Notes: a model not told the origin generated them from the sequence alone. Positions 7,993-17,873 are shown, counted from the stretch's first letter. The stretch is 33,444 nucleotides of DNA from Phenylobacterium sp. (GCF_030680185.1 NZ_JAUXVZ010000042.1:1-33444), one strand, 5' to 3'. A program made the numbers and translations.

Positions 7993-9417
7993 ATGGCCGC
8001 CAAGACGCTCTACGACAAAATCTGGGATGCTCACCTCGTCGCCGAACAGGATGGCGAGACGATCATCTATATCGACCTGCACCTCATCCATGAGGTGACG
8101 ACGCCCCAGGCCTTCGCCGGCCTTCGGGCCAATGGCCGCCCCGTGCGCCGGCCCGACCGCACGCTGGCGGTGGCCGACCACAATGTGCCGACCGAGGGCC
8201 AGGCCCTGGGCGCGGCCGCCGTGGCCGACGAAGAGGCGCGCCTGCAGCTCCTGACCCTGGAGCGCAACGTCGCCGACAACGGCATCGAATACTTCCCCAT
8301 GGGCGACCTGCGGAACGGCATCGTCCATGTGGTGGGACCCGAACAGGGCCGCACCCAGCCGGGCATGACCATTGTCTGCGGCGACAGCCACACCTCGACC
8401 CACGGCGCCTTCGGGGCCCTGGCCCAGGGCATCGGCACGTCCGAGGTCGAGCATGTGCTGGCCACCCAGACCCTGCGCCAGGCCAAGTCGAAGAACATGC
8501 GGGTCACCATCAACGGCACGCCCGCGCCCGGCGTCGGGGCCAAGGACTTTGCGCTGGCCGTTATCGGCGCCATCGGCACGGCCGGCGGCACCGGCCATGT
8601 GATCGAATATGCCGGCGAGGCGGTTCGCGCCCTGTCGATGGAAGGGCGCATGACGCTCTGCAACCTGACCATCGAGGCCGGCGCCCGGGCGGGCCTGGTG
8701 GCGCCCGACGAGACCACCTTCGACTATATGCGCGGCCGGCCTGCTGCGCCGAAGGGCGCGGCCTGGGACATGGCCGTGGCCCACTGGAAGAGCTTCTTCA
8801 CCGACGAGGGCGCGGTCTTCAACTCCGAGATCGTGATCGACGCCGCGACCATCGCGCCCCTGGTCACCTGGGGCACCTCGCCGGAAGACGTCATGCCGAT
8901 CACCGGCCGGGTGCCCGATCCGGCCAGCTTCGCCACCCCGGACAAGCGCGCCTCGGCCGCCCGGGCCCTGGACTATATGGGCCTGGTCGCCGGCCAGCCG
9001 ATCACCGAGGCCAGGGTCGACCGGGTGTTCATCGGCTCGTGCACCAACAGCCGCATCGAGGATCTGCGCGCCGCGGCCGCGGTAGTGCAGAAGGCCTTCC
9101 TGGAGGGCCGGCTGGTGGCGCCGCACGTCACCGCCATGGTGGTGCCGGGCTCGGGCCTGGTGAAGGCTCAGGCCGAGGATGAGGGTCTGGACGCCATCTT
9201 CAAGGCCGCCGGTTTCGACTGGCGCGAGCCGGGCTGCTCCATGTGCCTGGGCATGAACCCCGACCGCCTGGCGCCGGGGGAGCGCTGCGCCTCGACCTCG
9301 AACCGCAACTTCGAGGGCCGCCAGGGCCGCGGCGGACGCACCCACCTGCTCAGCCCCGCCATGGCCGCCGCCGCCGCCATCGCCGGTCATCTGGCCGACG
9401 TGCGCGACTTCATCTGA
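7993..9417 (+). CDS. leuC: 3-isopropylmalate dehydratase large subunit
   Basis: Large subunit of the [4Fe-4S] isopropylmalate isomerase of leucine synthesis, working with LeuD in the cytoplasm. The 474-residue product is full length. Cluster ligands are visible as C350 in [12 protein letters not shown] and C415 and C418 in [10 protein letters not shown], all three required by the aconitase family. Substrate-binding HTSTHGAFG and [14 protein letters not shown] segments are present, as is [16 protein letters not shown] near the end, here given as the NRNFEGRQG motif. No strong ribosome binding site is seen before the ATG. Its stop overlaps the start of the next gene (TGATG), so the VOC gene is translationally coupled to it. 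Confidence 0.98.
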   Translation: MAAKTLYDKIWDAHLVAEQDGETIIYIDLHLIHEVTTPQAFAGLRANGRPVRRPDRTLAVADHNVPTEGQALGAAAVADEEARLQLLTLERNVADNGIEYFPMGDLRNGIVHVVGPEQGRTQPGMTIVCGDSHTSTHGAFGALAQGIGTSEVEHVLATQTLRQAKSKNMRVTINGTPAPGVGAKDFALAVIGAIGTAGGTGHVIEYAGEAVRALSMEGRMTLCNLTIEAGARAGLVAPDETTFDYMRGRPAAPKGAAWDMAVAHWKSFFTDEGAVFNSEIVIDAATIAPLVTWGTSPEDVMPITGRVPDPASFATPDKRASAARALDYMGLVAGQPITEARVDRVFIGSCTNSRIEDLRAAAAVVQKAFLEGRLVAPHVTAMVVPGSGLVKAQAEDEGLDAIFKAAGFDWREPGCSMCLGMNPDRLAPGERCASTSNRNFEGRQGRGGRTHLLSPAMAAAAAIAGHLADVRDFI

Positions 9418-10295
9418 TGATCAGCGGCCTCGATCACGTCGCGCTGGCTGTGCGCGATCTGGATCAGGCGCAGGTCGCCTATGCCCGTCTGCTGGGCCGG
9501 GCGCCCAACTGGGTGGGCGGCGACGGTGGGGCGCGGCACGCCTGGTTCCAGCTGCCCAACATGGCCCTGGACGTCATCGCGCCGTCCGGCGAGGGCGCGT
9601 TCGGCGACGTCATCCGCGCCCATCTCGACGCCCAGGGCGAGGGCGTCTGGGCCCTGGCCTTCACGACGCCGGACATCGAGGCCGCCGTCACCCTGCTGCG
9701 CCGACGCGGCGTGGGCGCGACCGATCCCGGCCCCGTGCGCTCCACCCATGAGGATGGCCGCAAGCGCTACTGGACCACCTCGACCCTGGATGCGGCCACG
9801 ACCGGCGGCATGAACATCCTGCTGACCGCCCCGCCAAGGGATGGCCAGCCGTGGCCGATCTCGACGCCCACCGCGGGCGAGGCCGCAGCCGTCACCGAGC
9901 TGGACCATGTGGTGGTCCGCACGCCCAATCCAGAGCGCGCCCTGGCCGTCTATGGCGCCAAGCTCGGCCTCGACCTGCGCCTGGACCGCTCGAACCCCGA
10001 CTGGGGGGCCCGCCAGCTCTTCTTCCGCTGCGGCTCGGCCGTGGTGGAGTTCGGGGCCAGCCTGAAGACGCCGGTCTCCGACGCGCCCGACTCCAGCGGC
10101 GGCCTGGCCTGGCGGGTCGATGATCCCGCCGCCGTTCACGCCCGCCTGGCCGCCGACGGCTGGGACGTTTCCGACCTGCGCAAGGGCCGCAAGCCCGGCA
10201 CCCAGGTCTTCACCGTCCGCGCCGGCGCGCCGGGCCTGCCCGCCCTGATGATCCAGCAAGGGGCCCCCGTCGCGTCCCAGGAGACCGCCCGATGA
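9417..10295 (+). CDS. two-domain VOC (glyoxalase-like) protein inside the leu operon
   Basis: The 292-residue protein carries two VOC-type halves: [15 protein letters not shown] at the start and [16 protein letters not shown] from about residue 160. Each begins with the strand that usually supplies a metal-binding His, and the second half has VVEFGASL where a metal-binding Glu is expected. It resembles the glyoxalase-like domain proteins of unknown substrate rather than glyoxalase I. The ATG at 9417 overlaps the leuC stop, and its own stop overlaps the leuD start (ATGA), so it is expressed in step with the two isomerase subunits. A role in leucine synthesis, such as repairing a side product, is possible but only inferred from position. 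Confidence 0.85.
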   Translation: MISGLDHVALAVRDLDQAQVAYARLLGRAPNWVGGDGGARHAWFQLPNMALDVIAPSGEGAFGDVIRAHLDAQGEGVWALAFTTPDIEAAVTLLRRRGVGATDPGPVRSTHEDGRKRYWTTSTLDAATTGGMNILLTAPPRDGQPWPISTPTAGEAAAVTELDHVVVRTPNPERALAVYGAKLGLDLRLDRSNPDWGARQLFFRCGSAVVEFGASLKTPVSDAPDSSGGLAWRVDDPAAVHARLAADGWDVSDLRKGRKPGTQVFTVRAGAPGLPALMIQQGAPVASQETAR

Positions 10296-10903
10296 AGCCC
10301 TTCACCCGCATCGACGCCAAGGCTGCGCCTCTGGCCCTGTCCAACATCGACACCGACCAGATCATCCCTAAGCAGTTCCTGAAGACCGTGGAGCGCGAGG
10401 GCCTGGCCCGCGGGCTGTTCTACGACTTCCGCTTCGACGAGGCGGGGAACGAGAAGGCCGACTTCGTGCTGAACCAACCGGCCTACAAGGACGCCGGCGT
10501 CCTGGTGGCCGGCGATAATTTCGGCTGCGGCTCGTCGCGCGAGCACGCGCCCTGGGCGTTGCTGGACTTCGGGATCACCTGTGTGATCTCCACCAGCTTC
10601 GCCGACATCTTCTATAATAACTGCTTCCAGAACGGCCTGTTGCCGGTGGTGCTGAAGGCTGACGAGGTCGAGAGCCTCATGGCCCAGGCCCGGGGCGGCA
10701 ACCATGTGGTCAGCGTCGACCTGGAGGCCCAGACCGTCACTGCGCCCGACGGCGAGGTCTACCGGTTTGAGATCGACCCGGCCCGCAAGCACAAGATGCT
10801 GAACGGCCTCGACGCCATCGGCGAAACCCTGCAGCGCGCCGCCGATATCGACGTCTATGAGGGTCGCCGCGCCCTGGACAACCCATGGCTGGAAAGGGCG
10901 TGA
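10292..10903 (+). CDS. leuD: 3-isopropylmalate dehydratase small subunit
   Basis: Small swivel-domain subunit that completes the isopropylmalate isomerase with LeuC. The 203-residue product is normal length. Typical segments are [15 protein letters not shown] near the start, [14 protein letters not shown] in the middle (the substrate-binding loop), and [18 protein letters not shown]. The start overlaps the VOC stop by four bases. The small ABM-fold gene begins before or at its stop codon. Confidence 0.98.
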   Translation: MKPFTRIDAKAAPLALSNIDTDQIIPKQFLKTVEREGLARGLFYDFRFDEAGNEKADFVLNQPAYKDAGVLVAGDNFGCGSSREHAPWALLDFGITCVISTSFADIFYNNCFQNGLLPVVLKADEVESLMAQARGGNHVVSVDLEAQTVTAPDGEVYRFEIDPARKHKMLNGLDAIGETLQRAADIDVYEGRRALDNPWLERA

Positions 10904-11202
10904 GCCTGGTCATCGCCGGCACGATCCGCGTGCCGGCCGACCGGCTGGAGGCCGTTCGCCCCCACATGCTGGCCATGCTGAAGGCCAGCCGGGCCGAGGA
11001 CGGCTGCCTGGAATACGCCTATGCCGAGGACGTGGCCGAGCCCGGCCTGATCCGGGTGTTCGAGGCCTGGCGCGACCAGGGCGCCCTGGACGCCCATTTC
11101 ACCACCCCGCACCTGGCCGCCTGGCGGGCGGTCTGGCCGGAATTCGGGGTTTCCGATCGCCGCCTCATCGCCTACGAGGTCGCCTCTGAACGGGCGGTCT
11201 AG
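10885..11202 (+). CDS. antibiotic biosynthesis monooxygenase (ABM) fold protein
   Basis: A 105-residue ferredoxin-like-fold protein of the ABM/putative quinol monooxygenase group. The pattern [56 protein letters not shown] is typical: the family has the E-x-W segment followed by D-x-H-x-x-x-x-H. Its substrate is unknown. The ATG at 10885 overlaps leuD by 19 bases without a clear ribosome binding site. A GTG at 10900 overlaps the leuD stop as GTGA, has GGAAAGGG just upstream, and would give a 100-residue product starting at VSLVIAG. The second choice fits translational coupling and is equally likely. Confidence 0.85.
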   Translation: MAGKGVSLVIAGTIRVPADRLEAVRPHMLAMLKASRAEDGCLEYAYAEDVAEPGLIRVFEAWRDQGALDAHFTTPHLAAWRAVWPEFGVSDRRLIAYEVASERAV

Positions 11203-11215
11203 TTCTCCGTCCGAC

Positions 11216-12295
11216 ATGACCAGCGACGGGGCGATGACCATGACCGACCTTCTCCTCCTGCCCGGCGACGGCATCGGCCCCGAGGTGACCGCCGAGGTCC
11301 GCCGCGTGATCGCCGCCCTGACGCCGGACCTGGTGGTCGAAGAGCGGCCGTTCGGCGGCATCAGCTATGACCAGTCGGGGTCGCCCCTGACCGACGAGAC
11401 CCTGGCGCTCGCCAAGGCCTCCAAGGCCGTGCTGATGGGCGCCGTGGGCGGACCGAAATGGGCCGGCGTTCCCCGGGACAAGCGCCCCGAGGCCGGGCTG
11501 CTGGCCCTGCGGGCGGGCATGGAGGTGTTCGCCAATCTCCGCCCGGCGCTCTGCTTCGGACCGCTGGCCGACGCCTCCTCGCTCAAGCGCGAGCTGGTCG
11601 AGGGCCTCGACTTCATGATCGTGCGCGAGCTGACCGGCGGCATCTATTTCGGCGAGCCGCGCTTCATCGAGGACCTGCCCGGCGGCGGCAAGCGGGCCGT
11701 GGACACCCAGGTCTATACAACCGCCGAGATCGAGCGGGTCGCCCGGGTGGCCTTCGAACTGGCCCGGGGCCGGCGCAACAAGGTCCATTCGGCCGAGAAG
11801 TCCAATGTGATGGATTCCGGCCTGCTCTGGCGCGAGGTGGTCACCGACCTGCACAGGCGCGAGTTCGCCGATGTCGAGCTGGAGCACATCCTGGCCGACA
11901 ATGCGGCCATGCAGATCGTCAAGAACCCCAAGCAGTTCGACGTCATGGTCACCGACAACCTGTTCGGCGACATCCTGTCGGACGCGGCGGCCCAGCTGAC
12001 TGGGTCTCTCGGCATGCTGCCCTCGGCGGCGCTCGGCGCGCCGGGCAAGCCTGGCCTCTATGAGCCGATCCACGGCTCGGCGCCGGATATCGCCGGCCAA
12101 GGCCTGGCCAATCCGCTGGCGGCCATCCTGTCGTTCGAAATGGCCCTGCGCTGGTCGCTGGACCGCACGGCGGCCGCCGACAGGCTGCAGGCCGCGGTGA
12201 TCAAGGCCCTGGAGGACGGCGCCCGCACCCGCGACCTCGGCGGACGCCTCTCCACCGTCCAGATGGGCGACGCGGTCCTCGCGGCGCTCGCCTAG
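11216..12295 (+). CDS. leuB: 3-isopropylmalate dehydrogenase
   Basis: NAD-dependent oxidative decarboxylase producing 2-oxoisocaproate, the third step of leucine synthesis. The 359-residue product shows [12 protein letters not shown] at the start, GAVGGPKW, the substrate-binding ELTGGIYFG loop, [10 protein letters not shown] with the catalytic Lys region, [12 protein letters not shown] for metal binding and [13 protein letters not shown] for the cofactor. Start choice is open: ATGs at 11216, 11234 and 11240 are in frame, and the family N-terminus ([11 protein letters not shown]) favours 11240 or 11234. It follows the ABM gene closely and ends the leu cluster. It converges with the TPR gene with only 12 bases between stops and no visible terminator. 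Confidence 0.97.
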   Translation: MTSDGAMTMTDLLLLPGDGIGPEVTAEVRRVIAALTPDLVVEERPFGGISYDQSGSPLTDETLALAKASKAVLMGAVGGPKWAGVPRDKRPEAGLLALRAGMEVFANLRPALCFGPLADASSLKRELVEGLDFMIVRELTGGIYFGEPRFIEDLPGGGKRAVDTQVYTTAEIERVARVAFELARGRRNKVHSAEKSNVMDSGLLWREVVTDLHRREFADVELEHILADNAAMQIVKNPKQFDVMVTDNLFGDILSDAAAQLTGSLGMLPSAALGAPGKPGLYEPIHGSAPDIAGQGLANPLAAILSFEMALRWSLDRTAAADRLQAAVIKALEDGARTRDLGGRLSTVQMGDAVLAALA

Positions 12296-12307
12296 AGGTC
12301 CTCGGGC

Positions 12308-14065
12308 CTACATTTCTTCGGCCAGGGAAGGATCGAGCGCGACAGCCGCAGCCTGGTCGGCGGCGGCGCCTGCGGCGTCCCCCAGTTCGGCGCGGGCCAG
12401 GCCGCGGAGAAACAGCGCATCGGCCGCCTTCGGGTTGATCGCCAGGGCTTTTCCCAGCCACTCGCGGGCGCTGAGCGGGTCGTCGAGCATGTAGTAGATG
12501 GTCCCCTTTTCCTCGAGCAGGTCGGGGTCGTCGGGCGCCATCGCCAGGCCCGCATCAGCTTCTCGCAGGGCGGCCTCATAGTCCTCATTGTGGCGGCGAA
12601 TGACGGCGGCGAGGTAGCGGGAATAGGCGGTGTCGAAGTCGCCGGCCGCCAGCTTGTCCAGTTGCGCCAGGGCGCCGTCGCCCTCGCCGAGCAGGTAGAG
12701 CACCTCGCCACGGATTATCATGTAGGCGGGATGATCCGGGGCGAGGGCCACGGCCTGGGCGCTGGGGCGCTCCGCCTCCTGGACGCGTTCCAGCCGGATC
12801 AAGGTCGCAGCCAGGGAGGCATGGATCTCGGCGTCGTCCGGATAGCGCTTCAGGAGGCTGGCATAGCCGGCCTCGGCGCCGGGATAGTCGCCGCTCCAGA
12901 ACAGGGCCTCGGCCACACCGTGCTCGAAGTTTCCATCGTCAGGGTCGAGGGCGTGGGCGCGGCGATAGAAGACCAGGGCTTGGGCGGGGTCTGTCCCTAG
13001 AGCCAAGGCGCCGAGCCCGCCCCAGGCGACGGCCTCCTCGGGGTCCAGGATGACCGCCCGCTCAAGGTCGGCCTTGGCCCGCGTCCGGTCGTCCAGCAGG
13101 ATCAGCAGCGTGCCCCGCCGGGCGAGGGCGGCGGCCTGGTCGACCGGGGTGGCGCGCTCAACCAGCAGTTCGGCGAGGGCGAGCGCTCCATCCAGGTCGC
13201 CGGCCGTCTCGGCGGCGAAGGAGCTGTAGACCAGGGCCGGGACGCTGAGGGTCGCCGTATCGGTCATGGCGGCGAGGTCACGCTTGGCGCCCTCGACATC
13301 ACCGGCGGTGATGCGGGCGAAACTTCGCAAGGCGTAGGCGTCGCTGGTGGGCGCCTGGGCGATCGCGACATCGAGGTCGGCGAGGGACCTGTCCGGTCGG
13401 GTCAGCATCAACAGCAGCGCGCGCTCGACACGAAGCTCGGCGGTCTCCGGCGCCCGGCTGATGGCGCGGTCGAGGATCTGGTCGCGCTTTTTCGTCTGTC
13501 CCGTCTCGTCCAGGGCGGTGACGAGGGTCAAGGCGAGGTCGACGTCGTCGGGCAGCTCCCGATGCAGCCGCTCGAGGTCGTCCAAAGCCTCAGCCTGCCG
13601 GCCCATGGCGCGGAGAATCCGGACCCGCATGCGCTTCAGCTGGGTCGCTCCGCCGTCCTGGCGCAGGGCGGCCTCGACGGTGGCCAGGGCCTCGTCATGG
13701 CGGCCGGCGAACATGCGCGCCAGAGCCTGGGCGTTGAGGACGTCCACCATGGGATAGAGCGCCGCGGCCCGGTCGGCGGCGGCGATGGCGTCGTCGTGGT
13801 CGCCCTTCGCACTCAGCGCCATGGAGATCGACATGAGGACCACGGCGCGCTCCTCGTCGGTCTCCGCCGCCGCCAGGGCTGGGCGGCAGAGGGCGAGGCT
13901 GGCGTCAGGGGCGCTCAGGGGCGTGGAATCCCAGCAGGCCTGCACCTGGGGCGGGGTCGGGTCTTCCGCCGCCGGGTCCTGGGCCGCCGCCGGGCTGGCC
14001 GCGACGCCGACCACGAGGGCGCCGGCCGCCAGGGCTGAGCGGATTGTTTGGCGTCGTACATTCAT
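12308..14065 (-). CDS. exported TPR-repeat protein
   Basis: A 585-residue protein with an N-terminal signal peptide: basic MNVRRQTIRS, a hydrophobic Ala/Val stretch, and an SPAAAQDP cleavage region at about residue 30. The rest is a solenoid of TPR-like helix pairs with recurring patterns such as DEALATVEAALRQD, AKADLERAVILDPEEAVAWGGLG, AREWLGKALAINPKAADALFLRGLA. This suggests a periplasmic scaffold. Its ATG overlaps the M16 peptidase stop (ATGA), so the two are translationally coupled and probably work together, for example to present substrates or assemble an envelope complex. A start 66 bases upstream would put extra residues before the signal peptide and is less likely. Confidence 0.85.
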   Translation of the reverse strand: MNVRRQTIRSALAAGALVVGVAASPAAAQDPAAEDPTPPQVQACWDSTPLSAPDASLALCRPALAAAETDEERAVVLMSISMALSAKGDHDDAIAAADRAAALYPMVDVLNAQALARMFAGRHDEALATVEAALRQDGGATQLKRMRVRILRAMGRQAEALDDLERLHRELPDDVDLALTLVTALDETGQTKKRDQILDRAISRAPETAELRVERALLLMLTRPDRSLADLDVAIAQAPTSDAYALRSFARITAGDVEGAKRDLAAMTDTATLSVPALVYSSFAAETAGDLDGALALAELLVERATPVDQAAALARRGTLLILLDDRTRAKADLERAVILDPEEAVAWGGLGALALGTDPAQALVFYRRAHALDPDDGNFEHGVAEALFWSGDYPGAEAGYASLLKRYPDDAEIHASLAATLIRLERVQEAERPSAQAVALAPDHPAYMIIRGEVLYLLGEGDGALAQLDKLAAGDFDTAYSRYLAAVIRRHNEDYEAALREADAGLAMAPDDPDLLEEKGTIYYMLDDPLSAREWLGKALAINPKAADALFLRGLARAELGDAAGAAADQAAAVALDPSLAEEM

Positions 14066-16851
14066 AGCGCGTCTCCCTCTGGGGCCGCTGCGGGGCGGGC
14101 CAGGACAATGATGGGCGGGGTGGAAAGCCACGGCCTGGCCAGGGCGTGGACATCGGCTGGGGTCAGTTTGGCGATGGCGAGGCCCAGGCGGTCCAAGGCC
14201 TTGCGCTGGGTGTCCCAGTCGACGGCGGCGCCCAGGGCCTGGGCCCAGTAGATGTCGGACCGGCGCAGGGCGTCCAGCTGGGCCAGCATGGGCTGACGGG
14301 CCTGCTCCAGCGCGTCGCGCGCCGGCGGCGCGGCGACGAAACCTTCGGCGGCCTGCTGGACGCTCTGGATCACCTCGTCCAGGCGACGGGCCTCGGGTGT
14401 GACCTCCACGTAGAGCGCGATGTCATGAGGTTCGGTCAGGCTGCCGTCGAGCTCGGCGGTGGGGGAATAGGTGCGCCCCTGCCGCCGCCGGGTTTCCTCG
14501 ACCACCGCCGTTTCCAGCAGGGCGGTCAGGACCATGGCGGCCGCCTGGTCCTCGACGGGCTGGATCTGCGGGCGGGTCCAGTAGATGCGGGCGGCGCTGC
14601 GTCCGGCCGGCCCTTGGTGGGACACTTCGATCGGGCGGGGCGGGGCGGCGGAGTAGTCGAGCGGCGGGCGCGCAGGCGCCGGGCGGTGTGGCCGCCGGGC
14701 GGGGCGGGCGCCCAGGGTCCGGGCGGCCAGCTCGATGGCGTCGTCTTCGCTGATATCCCCCACCAGGATCAGCTCCACAGGGCCCGTGGTGAGGAAGGGC
14801 GTCAGAGCCCCGCGAAGATCTGCGGGGTCGAGGCGCCGGTAGGTTTCCGGATCGTAGGCCGCCCCGGCCGTGTCGGGCCAGACGGTCCTGGCGAAGGCGG
14901 CGTCGACGGCGTCGACCGGGTTCAGCCGGACGTCCTGCTCGAGGCTCGCCGCCAGCAGGGCCAGGGGATCGCGGAGTTCGGCGTCGAACCCCGGGGCGAT
15001 GAGATGGGCCATGATCAGGGCCATGTGGGCGGGGGTCTGGCCGGCGAAACTCTGGGCCGAGACGACCAGGCCGGCGTCGCTGAGGGTGGCGTCGAATTCC
15101 CAGTCCCACTGGGCGTTCAGTTCCTGCAGGGCGCCGAAGCTGCGGCCCTCCACGCCGGCGGCCGGCAGGACGGCAGCCGCAGCCGTGGCGAGGACGAAAT
15201 CCTTGGGGCTGAGTTCGCTCGCCTTCGGCCCCATGCGGATCAGAATCTGCACGAAGCCCGGCGCATGGTCGGTGGCCATGTGCTTCAGCACCAGGCCGTT
15301 GGCGAAGGTCACCCGCACGACGCCCTGGGCCAGGGTCTCCCGGCGCACCACCTTGCCGTCGGGGCCGAAATCAAAGGTCAGGGGCTCCGGCGGCGGGAAG
15401 GACGCGGCCAGGGGCGCGACGGCGCCCGCGCGCCAGCTTGCGAGCACGACGGGCGGCGTCACCCCGTCGTCCTCGATCGAGAGGGTCGGCGGGGTCGCGT
15501 CGGGCCACAGGGCCTCGAACGCCGCAACAAGGTCGTCGGCGTTGAGGCTGGAGGCGACCCGGCTGATCTGGCGCATCGTCTGGTGAGGGGCGAGGAAGGG
15601 CCGCCCATATTCCTCGTACCCGACCAGTTCGTCGGCCATCTCCGCAGAGGTGGCGTTGGCGTAGCTGGTCCGGGCGCCCCGCGCCAAGGCCCTTTGGCTG
15701 GCGACCGCGGCGTCGATCTCGGCCCGGGTCGGCCCTTCGGCGGCGAAACTGCGCAGGCTCGCCTGCGCCAGACCCAGGCCCTCCAGGCCCTTCTGGGGGG
15801 CGTGGGTCGCCCGCACGCAGGTCACCTGGCGGGTTTCGTACCAGGCCGGGCCCTCCAGCCCCAGATAATAGACCCCCGGCGTGGCGGCCGCCGCCCGGCT
15901 CAGCCGCTGGTTGACGATGCTGAGCAGCAGGGTTTCGCGCAGCTCGTCGGCCGGGTCGTAATCGTCATCCTCCGCCGAGGGGGTGTTGCGGCAGGCCAGA
16001 CTCTGGGCCGGCAGGCGGCCCGGCGTCAGCACCAGGGCGACAGCCGTGTCCGGGGGCTCGGGCGCCGGGCTCGTGGGCATTTGCGGTCGCGCGCCGGCGC
16101 CGGCCCAGCCGCCGAGACGGCGCTCCAGCTCGGCCGCCATCTCGGTGGCGTCGACGTCGCCGGTGACGATGAGGACGCTGCGGTCGGGGCGATACCACTT
16201 GGCGTGGAAGGCCTTCAGATCTTCTGGCGTCAGGGCGTTGAGGGTGGCGACGGACCCGGCGGGGGTCAGACTGTCCTCGGGCCGGAAGTGGAAACTGGTT
16301 TCCTGCTCGTCCGTGGCGTCGCCAGAGCGCAGCCGGTCCAGGCGCTCGGCCAGGACGACGCCCCGTTCGGCGTTCACCTCCTCGGGGCGAAACAGTTGGC
16401 CGTCGCCGACATCGCGCAGCCAGTCGAGCCCGCGGGCGATGGTGGCCGTCTCGCGGCTGGGCAGGTCCAGGTGATAGGTGGTGGTCCAGCGGCCGGTGAA
16501 GGCGTTGTGGTCGCGCCCATACGTCCCGCCGGCCCGGGCCATCACCTTGTCGATCTCGCCATCGGCGAAGTTGCGGGTGGAGCGGAAGGCCATGTGCTCG
16601 ACGAAGTGGGCGATCCCGCGGTTCTCCGCGTCCTCGGCCTGACTGCCGACGCGGACCATCAGGCGGAATGAGACGCTGTCGGCCTCCGCCATGGGCAGGA
16701 TCACATAGGCCAGGCCGTTGGACAGCTTGCCCCGCACCAGGTCGGGGTGCTCGTCCTGGGCCGAAGCCGGCCCCGCGCAGCCGCTCGCCGACAGGACGAT
16801 CCAGCCCACGAAGACGCACTTCGCCCAGAACCGTCCCAGAAATCGCCCCAC
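14062..16851 (-). CDS. M16-family zinc metallopeptidase, predicted lipoprotein
   Basis: A 929-residue insulinase/pitrilysin-type protease. The zinc site is the inverted motif HFVEH (H82, E85, H86), with the third ligand at E162 in NAERGVV, exactly 76 residues after H86 as the family requires. The N-terminus has basic residues, a hydrophobic stretch and LSASGC, giving C25 as a probable lipidation site, so it likely sits in the envelope facing the periplasm. A second, non-catalytic M16 half follows from about residue 480 (VRVTFANGLVLKHM, then PVELILVGDISEDDAIELA). Length and arrangement match periplasmic two-domain M16 proteases of alphaproteobacteria. It shares a start-stop overlap with the TPR gene. 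A 93-base gap separates it from the GNAT gene. Confidence 0.92.
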   Translation of the reverse strand: MGRFLGRFWAKCVFVGWIVLSASGCAGPASAQDEHPDLVRGKLSNGLAYVILPMAEADSVSFRLMVRVGSQAEDAENRGIAHFVEHMAFRSTRNFADGEIDKVMARAGGTYGRDHNAFTGRWTTTYHLDLPSRETATIARGLDWLRDVGDGQLFRPEEVNAERGVVLAERLDRLRSGDATDEQETSFHFRPEDSLTPAGSVATLNALTPEDLKAFHAKWYRPDRSVLIVTGDVDATEMAAELERRLGGWAGAGARPQMPTSPAPEPPDTAVALVLTPGRLPAQSLACRNTPSAEDDDYDPADELRETLLLSIVNQRLSRAAAATPGVYYLGLEGPAWYETRQVTCVRATHAPQKGLEGLGLAQASLRSFAAEGPTRAEIDAAVASQRALARGARTSYANATSAEMADELVGYEEYGRPFLAPHQTMRQISRVASSLNADDLVAAFEALWPDATPPTLSIEDDGVTPPVVLASWRAGAVAPLAASFPPPEPLTFDFGPDGKVVRRETLAQGVVRVTFANGLVLKHMATDHAPGFVQILIRMGPKASELSPKDFVLATAAAAVLPAAGVEGRSFGALQELNAQWDWEFDATLSDAGLVVSAQSFAGQTPAHMALIMAHLIAPGFDAELRDPLALLAASLEQDVRLNPVDAVDAAFARTVWPDTAGAAYDPETYRRLDPADLRGALTPFLTTGPVELILVGDISEDDAIELAARTLGARPARRPHRPAPARPPLDYSAAPPRPIEVSHQGPAGRSAARIYWTRPQIQPVEDQAAAMVLTALLETAVVEETRRRQGRTYSPTAELDGSLTEPHDIALYVEVTPEARRLDEVIQSVQQAAEGFVAAPPARDALEQARQPMLAQLDALRRSDIYWAQALGAAVDWDTQRKALDRLGLAIAKLTPADVHALARPWLSTPPIIVLARPAAAPEGDAL

Positions 16852-16888
16852 GCCCGCCCCCGAACAAAACAGAAACGCCCGAGGCTTT

Positions 16889-16901
16889 ACCTACAATAGG
16901 T
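16889..16901. promoter_or_regulatory. short inverted repeat upstream of the M16 gene
   Basis: ACCTA-CAA-TAGGT is a perfect 5-bp inverted repeat, 38 bases upstream of the M16 start. It lies in the most AT-rich part of the gap between the GNAT and M16 genes, where a promoter would be expected. It could be an operator half-site pair, but it is short enough to be chance. Confidence 0.2.
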
Positions 16902-16944
16902 TGTTGGAGCTCGCCAACCCCTGTTGTGCGGGCGGCGCCGGGCC

Positions 16945-17262
16945 TCAGTCGAGGCCCAGGCTCTTGCGATAGTCGGGGTGCAGCAGGTCCTGGTATTCCT
17001 CGTGCCGTTTGATGTAGCTGGCGAAGAAGGGGCAGACCGGCATCACCGCCTGGCCATGCTCGCGGGCATAGTCGAGGCCTGCGCGGACCAGCTTGGAGCC
17101 GACCCCCTTGCCTTCGAAGGCCGGCGGCACCTCGGTATGGGGGAACAGGATGCCGGTCTTCAGCAGACGGTATTCGGCAGAGGCCACATCGTCGCCGATG
17201 CGGATTTCAAACCGGCCGTCCTCGGTATTGTTGATCACCTTCAAGTCGTCGCTGTCGGCCAT
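16945..17262 (-). CDS. GNAT-related N-acetyltransferase, YjdJ type
   Basis: A 105-residue minimal acetyltransferase-like protein. It begins with NNTEDGRFEIRIGDD and has HTEVPPAFEGKGVGSKLVRAGLDYAREHG, in which the EGKGVGSKLV segment is the acetyl-CoA-binding Q/RxxGxG/A motif. It ends with VCPFFASYIKRHEEYQDLL, characteristic of this short group (GCN5-related, YjdJ type). Substrates of the group are not known. The next gene on the strand is the M16 peptidase, 93 bases on; cotranscription is possible. Confidence 0.9.
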   Translation of the reverse strand: MADSDDLKVINNTEDGRFEIRIGDDVASAEYRLLKTGILFPHTEVPPAFEGKGVGSKLVRAGLDYAREHGQAVMPVCPFFASYIKRHEEYQDLLHPDYRKSLGLD

Positions 17263-17316
17263 GCCGGGCTCCTGGATCGCGTTGAGCCTTCAAAGAAGCA
17301 CGGGTTCCGAACGCAA

Positions 17317-17344
17317 GAAAGGCCGACGTCGCCGCCGGCCTTTC
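17317..17344 (-). terminator. probable terminator downstream of the UrcA gene
   Basis: GAAAGGCCG (17317-17325) and CGGCCTTTC (17336-17344) form a 9-bp stem with a 10-base loop, 53 bases after the UrcA stop on the minus strand. The descending arm ends in TTTCTT, a weak U tract. Because the stem ends with A/T pairs on both sides it could work in both directions. Confidence 0.55.
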
Positions 17345-17396
17345 CCGAGATCTGGAGCATTTGCGCAGCCCCCAGGCGGGGCCGTCGCAGACCCGC

Positions 17397-17681
17397 TTAG
17401 CGCTGGGCCAGCTCGATGCCGGCCATGGCGGCCAGTTCGGAGTCGCCGACCTTTTGCAGGGTGGCTTCCACCGTCGACTTCACGCAGCGCGCATGGGCGG
17501 CCTGGCGGAAGGTTTCGCTGGTGGTTTCACGCAGGCAGACCGAGCGGGCGGCGCCCTGGATGTCGGCGTGGATTTGCTCGGCCGACTTGCCGGCGAGCGA
17601 GACCTTGACGCCTTCGGCGAAGGCGGGGGCCGAGATGGAGACAGCCGCGACGGCGGCGAGAGCAGCGATACGAGCGATCAT
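17397..17681 (-). CDS. UrcA-family secreted small protein
   Basis: A 94-residue exported protein. MIARIAALAAVAAVSISAPAFAEG is a textbook signal peptide cleaved after AFA, here cited as the APAFA-E junction. The mature part has two cysteines, in ARSVCLRET and AHARCVKST, which probably form a disulfide, a layout typical of UrcA proteins of Caulobacterales and sphingomonads. Their function is unknown. The ATG at 17681 is chosen over an in-frame GTG 36 bases upstream because it starts the signal peptide exactly. GGGAA lies upstream. The gene is monocistronic by appearance, with a hairpin downstream. Confidence 0.8.
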   Translation of the reverse strand: MIARIAALAAVAAVSISAPAFAEGVKVSLAGKSAEQIHADIQGAARSVCLRETTSETFRQAAHARCVKSTVEATLQKVGDSELAAMAGIELAQR

Positions 17682-17873
17682 TTTATTCGTTCCCGGAGAG
17701 GGGTTGATGACAACCACTTTTCGGGGCGTTCCTCTGGCGGCCTTCGTCGTCGAGTTGCGTCGTTGTCGGCCGCCTTGAGACAGGTCTTAGCCGGCCTTTC
17801 CCCTGGGTCACAAGCGACAATTTTGCGACGCAACATCGCGGTGTTGCGCTGCGGGAGGATCGGGCGCCGCTGA

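Noticed and set aside
14146..16671. 841-codon open frame on the plus strand, opposite the M16 peptidase
   Set aside because: It has no recognisable domain, is rich in Gly, Gln and Arg as expected for an antisense frame in GC-rich DNA, and lies fully over a gene with intact zinc ligands.
17829..17848. Hairpin CGCAACA...TGTTGCG after the histidine phosphatase gene
   Set aside because: A 7-bp stem without a U tract on the minus strand; it may be a weak terminator, but the evidence is too thin for a feature.
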